Of a stretch of 64,000 nucleotides of DNA, positions 43,989-52,419 are shown in pieces. Source of the stretch: Poriferisodalis sp965215815 (lineage in GTDB: Bacteria > Actinomycetota > Acidimicrobiia > Acidimicrobiales > Poriferisodalaceae). Under the pieces are notes generated by a model that saw only the letters and a list, made by a program, of their open reading frames with translations, was not told the origin of the DNA and searched no databases. A program made the position numbers and the translations under genes. Positions within the stretch are counted from its first letter, which is position 1. The number at the start of each line of letters is the position of its first letter. The stretch spans positions 682,001-746,000 of the forward strand of contig NZ_CBDCEO010000013.1 of the NCBI RefSeq assembly GCF_965215815.1, given 5' to 3'.

Positions 43989-44815
43989 AGCAGTACTCCC
44001 ATCGACTCCACGAGAGCTCGTGGCTTCGGTCGATGACTCGGCTCCGCGTCGGCCAATGTTGCGTGGACCACCAGTTCGCCGCACTCAGCACCCGTCTGCT
44101 CGCAAAAAAAGCACACGAGGCGGCTGAGGCCGACCAAGTTTCCGTATGCCTTCGTGATCAGGTACTGGTGGCGGTACACGGCTGTGCAGTGCAGCGTTCC
44201 ATCAAGCAAGGAGAGATCGATGTGGACCAAGCAGGGAAAGCCCCGCATCCGTTGGTCACTAGGCGCATAGACCTGCACCCCAGCGAGGGGTTCTGACACA
44301 AGGGCATCGGCACCGACATCGATGTCGAGGGTGTTGTTGGTTCGGCGTCCCCTAGCGAATTCGCCGCGAATACGGGAGATCCTCAAGTCCAGCTGATTCG
44401 TCCCGCCGGGCTTCTTGCCCGGCCAGGTGATCATCCGTGAGAAGTAAGTGCCCCGGTTGTTTCCTCGGAACTTCAGCAGCAGGGGGAGCATCTGCTCGTA
44501 GCACTCGTAGAGGTTGTGCGCCGCAGCATCGAGCTCTCGGACGGCCTGCTCATCGAGATCGGGTGACCAGGCGAATCCGGGACTCCGGTAGAGCGCCCTT
44601 GGGAAGATGGTGCCCGCGACTGTCTCCACGCTTTGGTCTCCCGCAGCATCGAGCCCTCGGTCGAGCGCGTCGCGGATGGCTTCGTTCTCTGAGCCAGGGT
44701 TCTCGACCGTCATCACCAAATTGACGCAGCGGCCATCCCGCTGGCTGGCCGTGTGCGTCAGGGCTTGGAGCCACGCCTCGCTCAGGGTCTTGCTCGCAGC
44801 GAGTAGCTCGCTCAT
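43985..44815 (-). CDS. Thymidylate-synthase-like enzyme
   Basis: 276 residues. It has a thymidylate-synthase-type core: FPCLVHIDLSLLDGTLHC (residues 193-210, with C195 aligned to the ThyA catalytic Cys in PPCHxxxQF), YRHQYLITKAYGNLVGLSRL (aligned to YQRSxDxxLGLPFNIA) and upstream RGTYFSRMITWPGKKPGG. The Arg, Asn and Asp residues used by canonical ThyA for dUMP binding are only partly kept, so the substrate is probably not plain dUMP methylation. Phage relatives make hydroxymethyl-pyrimidine nucleotides. The start ATG overlaps the carrier-protein stop (ATGA). Confidence 0.7.
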   Translation of the reverse strand: MSELLAASKTLSEAWLQALTHTASQRDGRCVNLVMTVENPGSENEAIRDALDRGLDAAGDQSVETVAGTIFPRALYRSPGFAWSPDLDEQAVRELDAAAHNLYECYEQMLPLLLKFRGNNRGTYFSRMITWPGKKPGGTNQLDLRISRIRGEFARGRRTNNTLDIDVGADALVSEPLAGVQVYAPSDQRMRGFPCLVHIDLSLLDGTLHCTAVYRHQYLITKAYGNLVGLSRLVCFFCEQTGAECGELVVHATLADAEPSHRPKPRALVESMGVLL

Positions 44816-45141
44816 GACCCGACCAGTGGTGCGTCTTGCTTGTGGATCTGTCGGTGCAGCTTCTGGCTCAGCACCATTGGGCTGGCGAAATCGTCCTTGG
44901 TCAGGTCATCAGGGTCGACGAGGCGTCCTACTCCGCAGGCCTCCTCGACTTGACTGATCACCCACACCGCCACAAGGCTGGCCACGCTCGCGCTGGGCCC
45001 ACTCGAGACTTCGCCAACACTCGCGAGCAGCGCTGTTACGTGGGCCTCAAGCTCGCTCTCATTTAGGCCGCGAACGTCGACCGCGCTTTCAGCTTGGCGC
45101 TGTGGTGGGGAGATGCTGCCCGTGTCGATGTCATCTGACAT
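44812..45141 (-). CDS. Acyl-carrier-protein-like small protein
   Basis: 109 residues, start ATG at 45141 inside a palindrome. Residues ~30-95 fit a carrier-protein four-helix bundle: helix 1 ELEAHVTALLASVGEV, then VASLVAVWVISQVEEACG where S55-L56 occupies the DSL phosphopantetheine position (ASL here), and helix 3/4 DPDDLTKDDFASPMVLSQKL. The Asp before Ser is missing, a noteworthy deviation. The co-operonic AcpS supports the call. It is probably a dedicated carrier for an acyl or other thioester group used with the thymidylate-synthase-like enzyme. Confidence 0.62.
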   Translation of the reverse strand: MSDDIDTGSISPPQRQAESAVDVRGLNESELEAHVTALLASVGEVSSGPSASVASLVAVWVISQVEEACGVGRLVDPDDLTKDDFASPMVLSQKLHRQIHKQDAPLVGS

Positions 45142-45167
45142 GACATTGATGTTAGATTATCTGACAT
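45128..45167 (-). promoter_or_regulatory. Twin TGACAT palindromes at operon start
   Basis: Site 1: ATGTCATCTGACAT at 45128-45141 (6-bp arms, 2-bp spacer), covering the start codon. Site 2: ATGTTAGATTATCTGACAT at 45149-45167, 19 bp (9-bp arms, one mismatch). Both share the half-site TGACAT/ATGTCA. The spacing and symmetry suit dimers of the XRE protein encoded four genes downstream. Confidence 0.6.
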
Positions 45168-45207
45168 CAGCCGTCAAGCGCGTCGAGTGCCCTGCGGCGA
45201 CCCGGAC

Positions 45208-46263
45208 CTAACCCGCAGCGCTGAGGCAGGACGGAGCTTGCGCCGACAACGGCAAGCCCCACTTGGGCGGGTAGCCCAACTTCAAGGGCCGACCGTCAAC
45301 CCGGTACACCTGCTTGATTCGGCCCGGCCCACCCAATGAGTGTTCGGGATGGGCGACCCGCGCGTACTTGTCGACCTCGCAGAACAGGTTCTGACAGTCA
45401 ATGAGTTGAAGAGGACGGCCCCACAGGTCCCGAAACGGCGTCGGCACCGGTGTCATCTCAAAGAACTCGGTGGCTGAGTCCGCCATTGCCGCGATTACAC
45501 CGGCTGCGTCGAGGCCGCCGGTGTCTGCGAAGCACTTGCGGATGCCGCGAACAGCTCCTGGACCGGCGACAACAAATTCCATTTCGTCGTAGTCGAAGTG
45601 CGGCGTGTAGTTCAGGTCGATGGCGTACTGAAACGCCAAGAACGGACCGAACGACGGCACCTCGCAGAGCTGCTCATACAGGGATCGCAACGAAGAAGCT
45701 CGCTCGAGGTCGGCCAACACGCCCGTCCGCAGCAGCCCCTCGAGAAGGGAGAGGTGGTCACGGTGCTTGCGGTCTGCCCCTAGCCGTGGACTCGGCATGA
45801 TGTACGCCGCCGAATACACGCATCGGCCCTGATCGAGCAGTTCGTCCAACGCCTTTGCGTAGCCGTCGGCGCTGAAGCCGGCCACTGTCGGTTGCCCGAC
45901 GCGGTCAACCAAATGTTCCCATGTGTCGATCCGGTTGAAGATCTTGAAGAGCAGGACTCGCAGGAACGTGTCCAGCGCGTCGCGCTCTTCGTCGTAGATC
46001 ACGTGATGAAGCAGGTACTGACTGACGCGGTCCGACGCACGGTACGCGTTCGTGAACCTGTGCCTAGCGAGGATGGGATCGCTCGTCCACGGACCAAGCT
46101 CGCCTGCGGCGCGGCGATAGAAGATCGCCTGCCGCTCCGCCGCCAGCCGCCAGTATGACCAGAAGACCTCGGTCACCTGCACTCGCCGCCCGCCGAGTCG
46201 GATCACGGAGTTCTCCTCGAACGGAAGTTGACCTTGCTCATGCTCACGGGTGGCGATTGACAC
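45208..46263 (-). CDS. 5-hmdU DNA kinase helical-domain-like protein
   Basis: 351 residues. The region ARHRFTNAYRASDRVSQYLL, then LRVLLFKIFNRIDTWEHL and a later PSFGPFLAFQYAIDLNY, matches the helical domain shared by phage 5-hydroxymethyl-dU DNA kinases (earlier called alpha-glutamyl/putrescinyl-thymine pyrophosphorylases). I do not see a P-loop kinase domain, so this is the helical domain alone with a DNA-glycosylase-like layout (FGPFLAFQYAxDL). Phage homologues act on thymine hypermodification. The gene lies 66 bp upstream of the carrier-protein gene on the same strand. The 299 bp between it and the divergent KAP gene hold only presumed promoters. Confidence 0.66.
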   Translation of the reverse strand: MSIATREHEQGQLPFEENSVIRLGGRRVQVTEVFWSYWRLAAERQAIFYRRAAGELGPWTSDPILARHRFTNAYRASDRVSQYLLHHVIYDEERDALDTFLRVLLFKIFNRIDTWEHLVDRVGQPTVAGFSADGYAKALDELLDQGRCVYSAAYIMPSPRLGADRKHRDHLSLLEGLLRTGVLADLERASSLRSLYEQLCEVPSFGPFLAFQYAIDLNYTPHFDYDEMEFVVAGPGAVRGIRKCFADTGGLDAAGVIAAMADSATEFFEMTPVPTPFRDLWGRPLQLIDCQNLFCEVDKYARVAHPEHSLGGPGRIKQVYRVDGRPLKLGYPPKWGLPLSAQAPSCLSAAG

Positions 46264-46562
46264 TGCGGCTCACAGTACCCACGACACGCTGCCGCCCTCG
46301 GATCCGCGCAAGATCCCCTGATCAGCAGGCAGGCCGTGCTGCCGGCAGCACGAGGCCAGGCCGCATCCGCCCGCTGGCGCTTCGAACAGACCGGCGATCA
46401 ATTGACGGGCGCTAGAACGTGCGTGTCCGCAGTGCTACTGCCTCTCGCCAACTCGGAGGCGCACTCCCGTCAGCTGGCGCGAAACTAGCTTCGCCCGCAT
46501 CTCATATCGGCTCCGCTGCGGAGCGTCGCCCATCAATCCGCCACCGGCCACGGAGGCACGCC

Positions 46563-47879
46563 ATGCCACTCCGTCCACCTGAACTGGAGGTCGACGACGA
46601 CGATCCATTCAAGAACGATCTGCTTGGTCGCAAGCCTCGCGTTGAGGCATTGACGCGGGCGATTGTGGCCGAAGAGGGCCCAGCCGTCATTTCAGTTAAC
46701 GGAGGTTTCGGATCCGGCAAGTCCGCATTCTTGCGGATGCTCGCCGCCAACCTGGCGCTGCACGAGGGCGTGGGTGTCCAGGAGTTCAATGCTTGGCAGC
46801 AGTCCCACACCGACAACCCCGTCATCGATGTCGTTTCGGCGCTGGCAGCGCACAGCACCAACGTCACAACGGATCTCATCCAAGCAGCATTCGGGCTCGG
46901 CAAGAGGATCTTGCGCGGACTCCTTGTGCAAGGTGTCAAGACCGCCACAGCCGGTGTGGTCGACCCCGAGGGCGTCGGAACTAACGACACTGACAGCACA
47001 TCCGTGTTCCAGGTGTGGGCTGATGTCGAGGCGCAGGTCACGAACTTCAAAGAGGCGCTCGGCAAGCTTGTGCAGGCATCCGGCGGCAAGTTCGTCGTGA
47101 TCATCGACGAACTCGACCGCTGCCACCCCGACTACGCGATCGACATGCTGGCCGAGGTACGTCACCTCTTCGCCGCACCCGGTGTGGTCATCGTGCTGGG
47201 CGTCAATCGTGCGGAACTGGAGTATCGGGTGAAGGAGGTATTCGGACCCCAGACGGATGCTGCTGTCTTTCTGCGCCGTTACATCGACTTGCCGATCCAC
47301 CTCGGTGTACCTAGCGCGGGCCAACTGAGTCTGTTCACGAACACGGCGATCAACCACACTGAATTGAGGCGGCAATCGCTCAGCAGCGTTGTCGCGGAAT
47401 CACTGGCGCACTTGGTGGCAGAGTCCTTTGCAAGTCTGCGCGATGCACAGCAGATGGCGCACTTCGTAGCAACCGTTGCCGACCCAGCCGGCGAGCGGCA
47501 TGAAGCGTGGCAGCTTGCAGCGCTTGCAATGCTGATGCTTCGCTCCATCGACCAAGCGTTCTACGAGGAGTTCGTCGCTGGGATTCAGGATGGAGTTGCT
47601 GCTGTTGGCAAGCTGAGTGAGTCATTATCAATGATGTGGATACAGGATCTTGAGTTCGGCGACGCCAGGATCTACTTGCAGCGATCGCTCCTCGAGTTGG
47701 GCCACCCCGGGTCCGTGCCGACCATTGCCCGAGAGGACTTCGCTGTTCGCTACGCAGCTGTCGGCCTCGGAGACCACGAGACAGCCGAACGAATTCAAAC
47801 CCAATGGCTTGAGAACATTCAGGCGCACAGATTTTGCTCAGCCAGCGAGGTCGCTGAACAGATCGAGGCAATGGTCTAG
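46563..47879 (+). CDS. KAP-family P-loop NTPase
   Basis: 438 residues from the ATG at 46563 with GGAGG 8 bases upstream. Walker A GGFGSGKS at 47-54, a conserved FNAWQQ motif, Walker B FVVIIDELDRCHPDYAIDML near 177-196 (DELDRC is typical of KAP), and GVNRAELEYRVK. There are no clear transmembrane helices inside the NTPase, unlike many KAP proteins. The C-terminal 170 residues are helical. KAP NTPases recur in defence systems as signalling ATPases. No obvious partner gene is adjacent: an IS follows directly. Confidence 0.82.
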   Translation: MPLRPPELEVDDDDPFKNDLLGRKPRVEALTRAIVAEEGPAVISVNGGFGSGKSAFLRMLAANLALHEGVGVQEFNAWQQSHTDNPVIDVVSALAAHSTNVTTDLIQAAFGLGKRILRGLLVQGVKTATAGVVDPEGVGTNDTDSTSVFQVWADVEAQVTNFKEALGKLVQASGGKFVVIIDELDRCHPDYAIDMLAEVRHLFAAPGVVIVLGVNRAELEYRVKEVFGPQTDAAVFLRRYIDLPIHLGVPSAGQLSLFTNTAINHTELRRQSLSSVVAESLAHLVAESFASLRDAQQMAHFVATVADPAGERHEAWQLAALAMLMLRSIDQAFYEEFVAGIQDGVAAVGKLSESLSMMWIQDLEFGDARIYLQRSLLELGHPGSVPTIAREDFAVRYAAVGLGDHETAERIQTQWLENIQAHRFCSASEVAEQIEAMV

Positions 47880-47946
47880 TTGTCGGTGCGCGTGAGGTTG
47901 TGTGCGCGTGATGCGAGTGGGCCGCCCATGGCGGTATTGCCTCTAG

Positions 47947-49561
47947 CCCTGATTATTCACGAGTCGGGCGGGCTGGGTTGTCGGGGTCCGCGGAAAAGCC
48001 CCTCTGACCTGCGACGATGCATGTCTGTGATGAACGCATCCGCAGTTTCAGGGGGGCATCTCCGAGGTGAAACTTAGCAGTGTCACAAACGCGCGTCTGG
48101 CAGGCGGCGGGGACCGTGTCGTGTGGGGCGCGGGGCTGTTCGCTCTGGGCGGGTTCGCGGACCGGGTCGGGCTGACCGAGGCGCTGTCGGCCGCGGTGCC
48201 CCCGCGCGGCGAGCGTGCCCCGGTTCATGACCGGGGCCGGGTGCTGGTCCATGCGTTGTTGATGCTGGCCGGCGGCGGTGAGGCGTGCACCGACATCGAG
48301 CATCTGCGCGCTCAGCGGGAGCTGTTCGGCGACGTGGCATCGGACTCGACGCTGTACCGCACCCTCACGGGCCTGGGCGAAGGCGGCGCCGCGGCGCTGT
48401 TGGGCGCGGCTGCTGCGGTGCGCGAGCCGTTGTGGGCCTCCGCGGACCGCAGCGGGCCGCTGGTGGTCGACATCGACTCGACGCTGGTGGAGGTCCACTC
48501 GGAGAACAAGCAGGGGGCTGCGCCGCATTACAAGGGCGGGTTCGGGTTCGGTCCGATGGTGTGCTCCACTGCCGACGGGGAGCCGCTGTGGATAAAGCAG
48601 CGGCCCGGCAACGCCGCCGCGAACGACATCGCCGATCATCTCGAAGTGATCGACGCCGCGGTGGCGACGCTGCCCGAGCCCGACGCCGCGGGCTGCTCGC
48701 CCAGACTCGCCGCAAAGCTGCGGGACCCCAACATCGGCTACGCGGTGTCGGCGCGGTCGGCGCCGGGCGTCCAAGCAGCGATCCGCGGCGGCCTGGGCGA
48801 CCCGGACCGCTGGCACAACGTCCCCAAGCAGCCCCGCCGGCGCAAGCGGCGCGGTGCTCAGGTCGCGGACCTCACCGACCTCGCGGACCTGTCTGGCTGG
48901 CCCGACCGCACCCGGCTGGTGGTGCGCCGCGAGCCGCTCCATCCCGGGGCGCAGCGCAGCCTGTTCGGGAGCGAGAACTTCCGCTACTGGGGATTCTTCA
49001 CCGACCAGCAAGGCAGCGCTGTGCAACTGGACAAGCTGATGCGCTCACATGCCGACGTCGAGGACGCCGTGTGCCGGCTCAACCACAGCGGCCTGGCGCG
49101 CATGCCGTTCACCGACTGGCACGCGAACAGCGCCTGGGCCGCCATGTGCATGATCGGCCTCGCGCTCGTGGGCTGGCTCCAGAACGCCTGCCTCACCGCA
49201 GCGCTGCGCCGCGCAGCCCCCAAAAGGCTCCGCTGGCAGCTGTGGCACCTGCCCGCCCTGGTGTGCCACAGCGCACGGCGCGTCCTCTTGCGGCTGCCCG
49301 AACGGCACCCCGGCGCCAAAGCGCTGCTCGCCATCGCCCACCCCCGCTGACCCCGCGGCCGACCTGCTCTGCTCGACGCCCGCCCCCGGCGCGACAGCCC
49401 CGCCACGCACCCACACCCACCCGACGCCGCCTGAGCACCACAACCGGGGCCATCGGCTCCCCTGCGACGCTCCCGCCCGCGCCCCAACAGCCCCACACCA
49501 CCAAACCGGGCGCAACCCACACCGAAAATACGACCAACAGAATTCCCATGAATAATCAGGG
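47947..49561 (+). mobile_element. IS1380-family-like element, copy c (1615 bp)
   Basis: Same terminal repeats as copies a and b, but on the plus strand. Flanked by identical CTAG at 47943-47946 and 49562-49565, a 4-bp target duplication. It is 66 bp shorter than the other two owing to a deletion inside the transposase gene. It inserted exactly at the stop codon of the HTH gene at 49562-50230. Confidence 0.86.
48067..49350 (+). CDS. IS1380-family-like transposase (copy c, internally deleted)
   Basis: 427 residues, against 449 in copies a and b. An in-frame 66-bp deletion joins PEPDA directly to AGCSP, removing the segment that contains the VRID catalytic Asp. The first Asp (DIDSTLVEVHSENK) and the C-terminal part remain. 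It is probably catalytically dead, though the element could still be mobilised by the other copies. Confidence 0.82.
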   Translation: MKLSSVTNARLAGGGDRVVWGAGLFALGGFADRVGLTEALSAAVPPRGERAPVHDRGRVLVHALLMLAGGGEACTDIEHLRAQRELFGDVASDSTLYRTLTGLGEGGAAALLGAAAAVREPLWASADRSGPLVVDIDSTLVEVHSENKQGAAPHYKGGFGFGPMVCSTADGEPLWIKQRPGNAAANDIADHLEVIDAAVATLPEPDAAGCSPRLAAKLRDPNIGYAVSARSAPGVQAAIRGGLGDPDRWHNVPKQPRRRKRRGAQVADLTDLADLSGWPDRTRLVVRREPLHPGAQRSLFGSENFRYWGFFTDQQGSAVQLDKLMRSHADVEDAVCRLNHSGLARMPFTDWHANSAWAAMCMIGLALVGWLQNACLTAALRRAAPKRLRWQLWHLPALVCHSARRVLLRLPERHPGAKALLAIAHPR

Positions 49562-50230
49562 CTAGTTGTCAGGGCTGGTGAGTCGCAGGCCCGGCAGACC
49601 ATCGGCCGCTGTGAACACCTCTACGTCCGAGCGATACCGAACGCGCCAGTCAGGTTCGAACTCGTCCAAGACCTCTTCGGGGTCGCCGGGCTGCTCGCAA
49701 GCCAGCGCAAGAACGAGATCGAAGCGTTCAGACGCCATCAAGTCGAGCCCGCTGATCGGTGCCTCAGGGTGGACTGGCGTTTCGAGCCAACCTGCAACAT
49801 CCGCTATGTGGTAGCGCTCTGCCGCAATCTCGCACAGCGCAACGACACGTGCGACGCGCTGTCGGTTCTCGCCCGTCGCTGACTCGCCCTGTCGCCATTT
49901 GCGGACGGCGGGCACTGAGACTCCACAGATCCAGGCAATGTCCCGCCACGAGAACCCCAGCGTGCTGAGCCGGTCCAACAGCGCCGGCAAGCGCTCCCGG
50001 GCGTGACGCACGGTTGTCGAGCGCAGTTCCTCCTCGAGGCTGTCGAAGTGCATGCGCCCGATCGACTCGTGAAGGTTCCGAGAATCGTTGACCAGCAACT
50101 CGCTGTGGTTGCGCAGGAACCCGATGTCGTCCACGACATCCTGAATCGTCCTGGTCCGTTCCAAGCGAGGCGGGGCATGGCCGACCGATGCGCCGGTGGG
50201 CTCGTCTTCGATGCGGCTGACAGTGCTCAT
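49562..50230 (-). CDS. HTH-domain antitoxin-like protein
   Basis: 222 residues from the ATG at 50230, overlapping the downstream part of the TIGR04255 gene (ATGA at 50227-50230). A helix-turn-helix FSWRDIAWICGVSVPAVRKW lies near residues 110-130, followed by a domain (VALCEIAAERYHIADVAGWL, then FDLVLALACEQPGDPEEVLD) resembling the toxin-binding region of Xre/MbcA/ParS-like antitoxins. The last codon, TAG, is formed within the CTAG duplicated by IS copy c, so the C-terminus is probably native. The partner is the TIGR04255 protein. Confidence 0.7.
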   Translation of the reverse strand: MSTVSRIEDEPTGASVGHAPPRLERTRTIQDVVDDIGFLRNHSELLVNDSRNLHESIGRMHFDSLEEELRSTTVRHARERLPALLDRLSTLGFSWRDIAWICGVSVPAVRKWRQGESATGENRQRVARVVALCEIAAERYHIADVAGWLETPVHPEAPISGLDLMASERFDLVLALACEQPGDPEEVLDEFEPDWRVRYRSDVEVFTAADGLPGLRLTSPDN

Positions 50231-51078
50231 GTTGGGTCCTCCGTGTGCCGATCGAACACTTCTGTGCGCAGCTTGTCGGTGACGGCAATCTTGAAGAAGT
50301 CGCTCGCCGCCTGATGCACCCGATCGCATTGTTCGAGGATGCCATCTGCCGCGAACTTGGGAATCTCATTGTCGCTGGTCCAGAACGCATCGGAGTCAAG
50401 CAAGAAATACGGCCCAGATGGGAACACCGACTTGCGCCGGGTCGGCCCCTCGGGGTCCACGGCGTAGCCCGTCTGAGGCCCATAGCGCACGGTCAAAGCG
50501 CACGAAGCGTCGGTCTGGTACTGGATGTTGCCTTGCCAAGCCGTCGGATTCATCCCGGCCGGCCTCAGGTCAGCAGCAGCCGCGGCCAGCAACCGGGGAT
50601 TGATGTAGCCGTCCCAGTGTTCCGGCTCGCCGCCGACGCCAGGCACTCGAATCTCGTCGATGTACCGCAAACCGATCCGCAACACGCCGTCGGGCGCGCA
50701 GATGCGCTCCAACGCCTCGGTGACCAGTCGCGTCAGTGGCCCGAAGTGCTCGGCCCAGCCCGCATAGTCCGTCGTCTCCAGGACCAGCGCGTCGTTCCTC
50801 ACAACCAGCGCGGTGGCTTGGTCGCGAGCACAGAACCTTGACGACGGGCGCAGTGTCACTTGCGGCGGAGCTGGTGCGTCGATGGCCACGCCGATCTGAT
50901 GCTCGACCAGCGACACCATGATCGGCAGGCTGTCATGCACCGCTTCCTTGATCGCTGCGACGGCGTCGACGGTGAGGCCCCCGGCAATATCGGGATAGCG
51001 AATCTCCAACACGGTCAGGACGAGCGGCGGATTCCGGAACGGCGGCGTGACGCATGACAGTTGCTCGGCGATAACCAA
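50227..51078 (-). CDS. TIGR04255-family protein
   Basis: The conserved region starts around PPFRNPPLVLTVLEIRYPDI and runs through LETTDYAGWAEHFGPLTRLV, GLRYIDEIRVPG and FFKIAVTDKLRTEVFDR, matching the sporadically distributed TIGR04255 family of unknown function. The start is not certain: I chose the TTG at 51078 because no ATG or GTG lies close to the conserved region, and the open frame continues to 51228. It precedes and is coupled to the HTH gene, suggesting a toxin-antitoxin-like pair. From 51079 to 51309 I see no gene. Confidence 0.66.
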   Translation of the reverse strand: MVIAEQLSCVTPPFRNPPLVLTVLEIRYPDIAGGLTVDAVAAIKEAVHDSLPIMVSLVEHQIGVAIDAPAPPQVTLRPSSRFCARDQATALVVRNDALVLETTDYAGWAEHFGPLTRLVTEALERICAPDGVLRIGLRYIDEIRVPGVGGEPEHWDGYINPRLLAAAAADLRPAGMNPTAWQGNIQYQTDASCALTVRYGPQTGYAVDPEGPTRRKSVFPSGPYFLLDSDAFWTSDNEIPKFAADGILEQCDRVHQAASDFFKIAVTDKLRTEVFDRHTEDPT

Positions 51079-51309
51079 AAGTGTAACCAAGCGTGATACA
51101 CAACCGCGCCGCCTGGGAACATGCGGTGACCCGACCCGGTCAGCCTCGCTCGAGCGCTCGCAGGCAAACGCGGAGTTTCCGCTCGATGCGCAGGGCTGCG
51201 TTGCGTTCACTGGCGCCGAAGCCGCCATTGACGGTCTTCAACCCCGCGACAGTGGTGCCATGCGGCGGCAGCCGACCCGCGCTTCGAGGTAACGGTCGCG
51301 CTTCGTGTG

Positions 51310-52251
51310 TTACGGCAGGTTTCTGATCGGATCAGCGAAGACTCGGCGTAGCTCGCCGAGGGTCTCGATGGCCCAGTTGCGATACGCCGGCCAACTCGCC
51401 CGGTCAGCAGGATCAACAGGATCGAGGTAGGCACAGACTCGTGAAGCCCGCGCATTCTCGATGGGCTCCCACTGCAGCGTGAAACCGAGTGCCGCTTCGA
51501 CCGCCACGCGTTGAGTCTCCAGCGCCGGGTACACCGAGTCTCCATCGTCGATGTACAACCCAGCTCGGAGGCTGTAGTTCGAAGCGCCGGTTGGGTAGGC
51601 AAAGCTGAGGTCGTAACGAACACCGCTCTTCCCGCTCGGAAAATTCATCCAGTTGGTGGACGATGGAGCCCTTGCGTTGCTCCAATCGGGATGCGCTTCG
51701 TGAAACGCAGGAAGGAACTCTGCCCACCATTCGATGTAGCGAGCAGTCGACGCGGACATCGTCTTCGCTGCGGCGCGTGCGCGCCGCGAGAAATCGTCCG
51801 GCTCGACAACGACCTCCAGCTGGACCGCAGCAGGCGAGTCGCCTATGCGGACGGCGTGAACCTCGATTCCGAAGAAGCCGCTCCCCTCGCCCGAGAGCGA
51901 ATTGAGCCAGTTGAGCGCAGATCGGTGCTCGGGGCGGAACGCCTTCGCCACCAGCACAGCCCAGTGCGCTTCCAGTCCTGCGGCGTAGGTGATCAGCTTC
52001 CCAAGGTGATCGTGATCAGTCGCCTCAAGGAGATTCTCGACGACGAGACGGTGACCGGTGTTCGCATCCCGAAACACGACATCAGCCGAGAACGGCCCGA
52101 CCGCGACCTCGTCGCCCTCAAGTTCCAGGTCCATCTGGAGCGCCTTGCCGAGATGGCCCGGGTGCTGAGCCAGCCATGGCGTGAAGTCCCGGGCTTCGTC
52201 GGGCCAAACATCGCGCAGCGGAACCTCGTCGAGTGACGCAACTTCAACCAT
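51310..52251 (-). CDS. DUF4268 protein with N-terminal nuclease-like fold
   Basis: 313 residues from the ATG at 52251. The N-terminal half looks like a PD-(D/E)XK nuclease domain: VGPFSADVVFRD (Asp), LVVENLLEATDHDHLGKLI (Glu-Asn in place of ExK) and THWAVLVAKAFR-like strands. The C-terminal half is DUF4268 (WWAEFLPAFHEAHPDW, then NWMNFPSGKSGVRYDLSFA). Such proteins are common in restriction and defence loci. Divergent from the caspase-like gene, with ~170 bp between. Confidence 0.76.
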   Translation of the reverse strand: MVEVASLDEVPLRDVWPDEARDFTPWLAQHPGHLGKALQMDLELEGDEVAVGPFSADVVFRDANTGHRLVVENLLEATDHDHLGKLITYAAGLEAHWAVLVAKAFRPEHRSALNWLNSLSGEGSGFFGIEVHAVRIGDSPAAVQLEVVVEPDDFSRRARAAAKTMSASTARYIEWWAEFLPAFHEAHPDWSNARAPSSTNWMNFPSGKSGVRYDLSFAYPTGASNYSLRAGLYIDDGDSVYPALETQRVAVEAALGFTLQWEPIENARASRVCAYLDPVDPADRASWPAYRNWAIETLGELRRVFADPIRNLP

Positions 52252-52419
52252 CAGACTCGCCCCCAATGCAGACCGGTCCCAAACGGTAACGACAGCTGAC
52301 TCTCGGCGACGTCAGGCGAGGTGTTCGGCTGTTCTCGGGCCGTGCGGTTGCTGAACCCACAAGCTCGATCGATTCGTAACCTCGCCGCGGTCTCGCTGAA
52401 ACGGGAGCTGGAGAACACC

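Noticed and set aside
51079..51309. Possible gene between TIGR04255 and DUF4268
   Set aside because: Short Arg/Ser-rich frames only; no motif, no convincing start, probably intergenic or decayed sequence.
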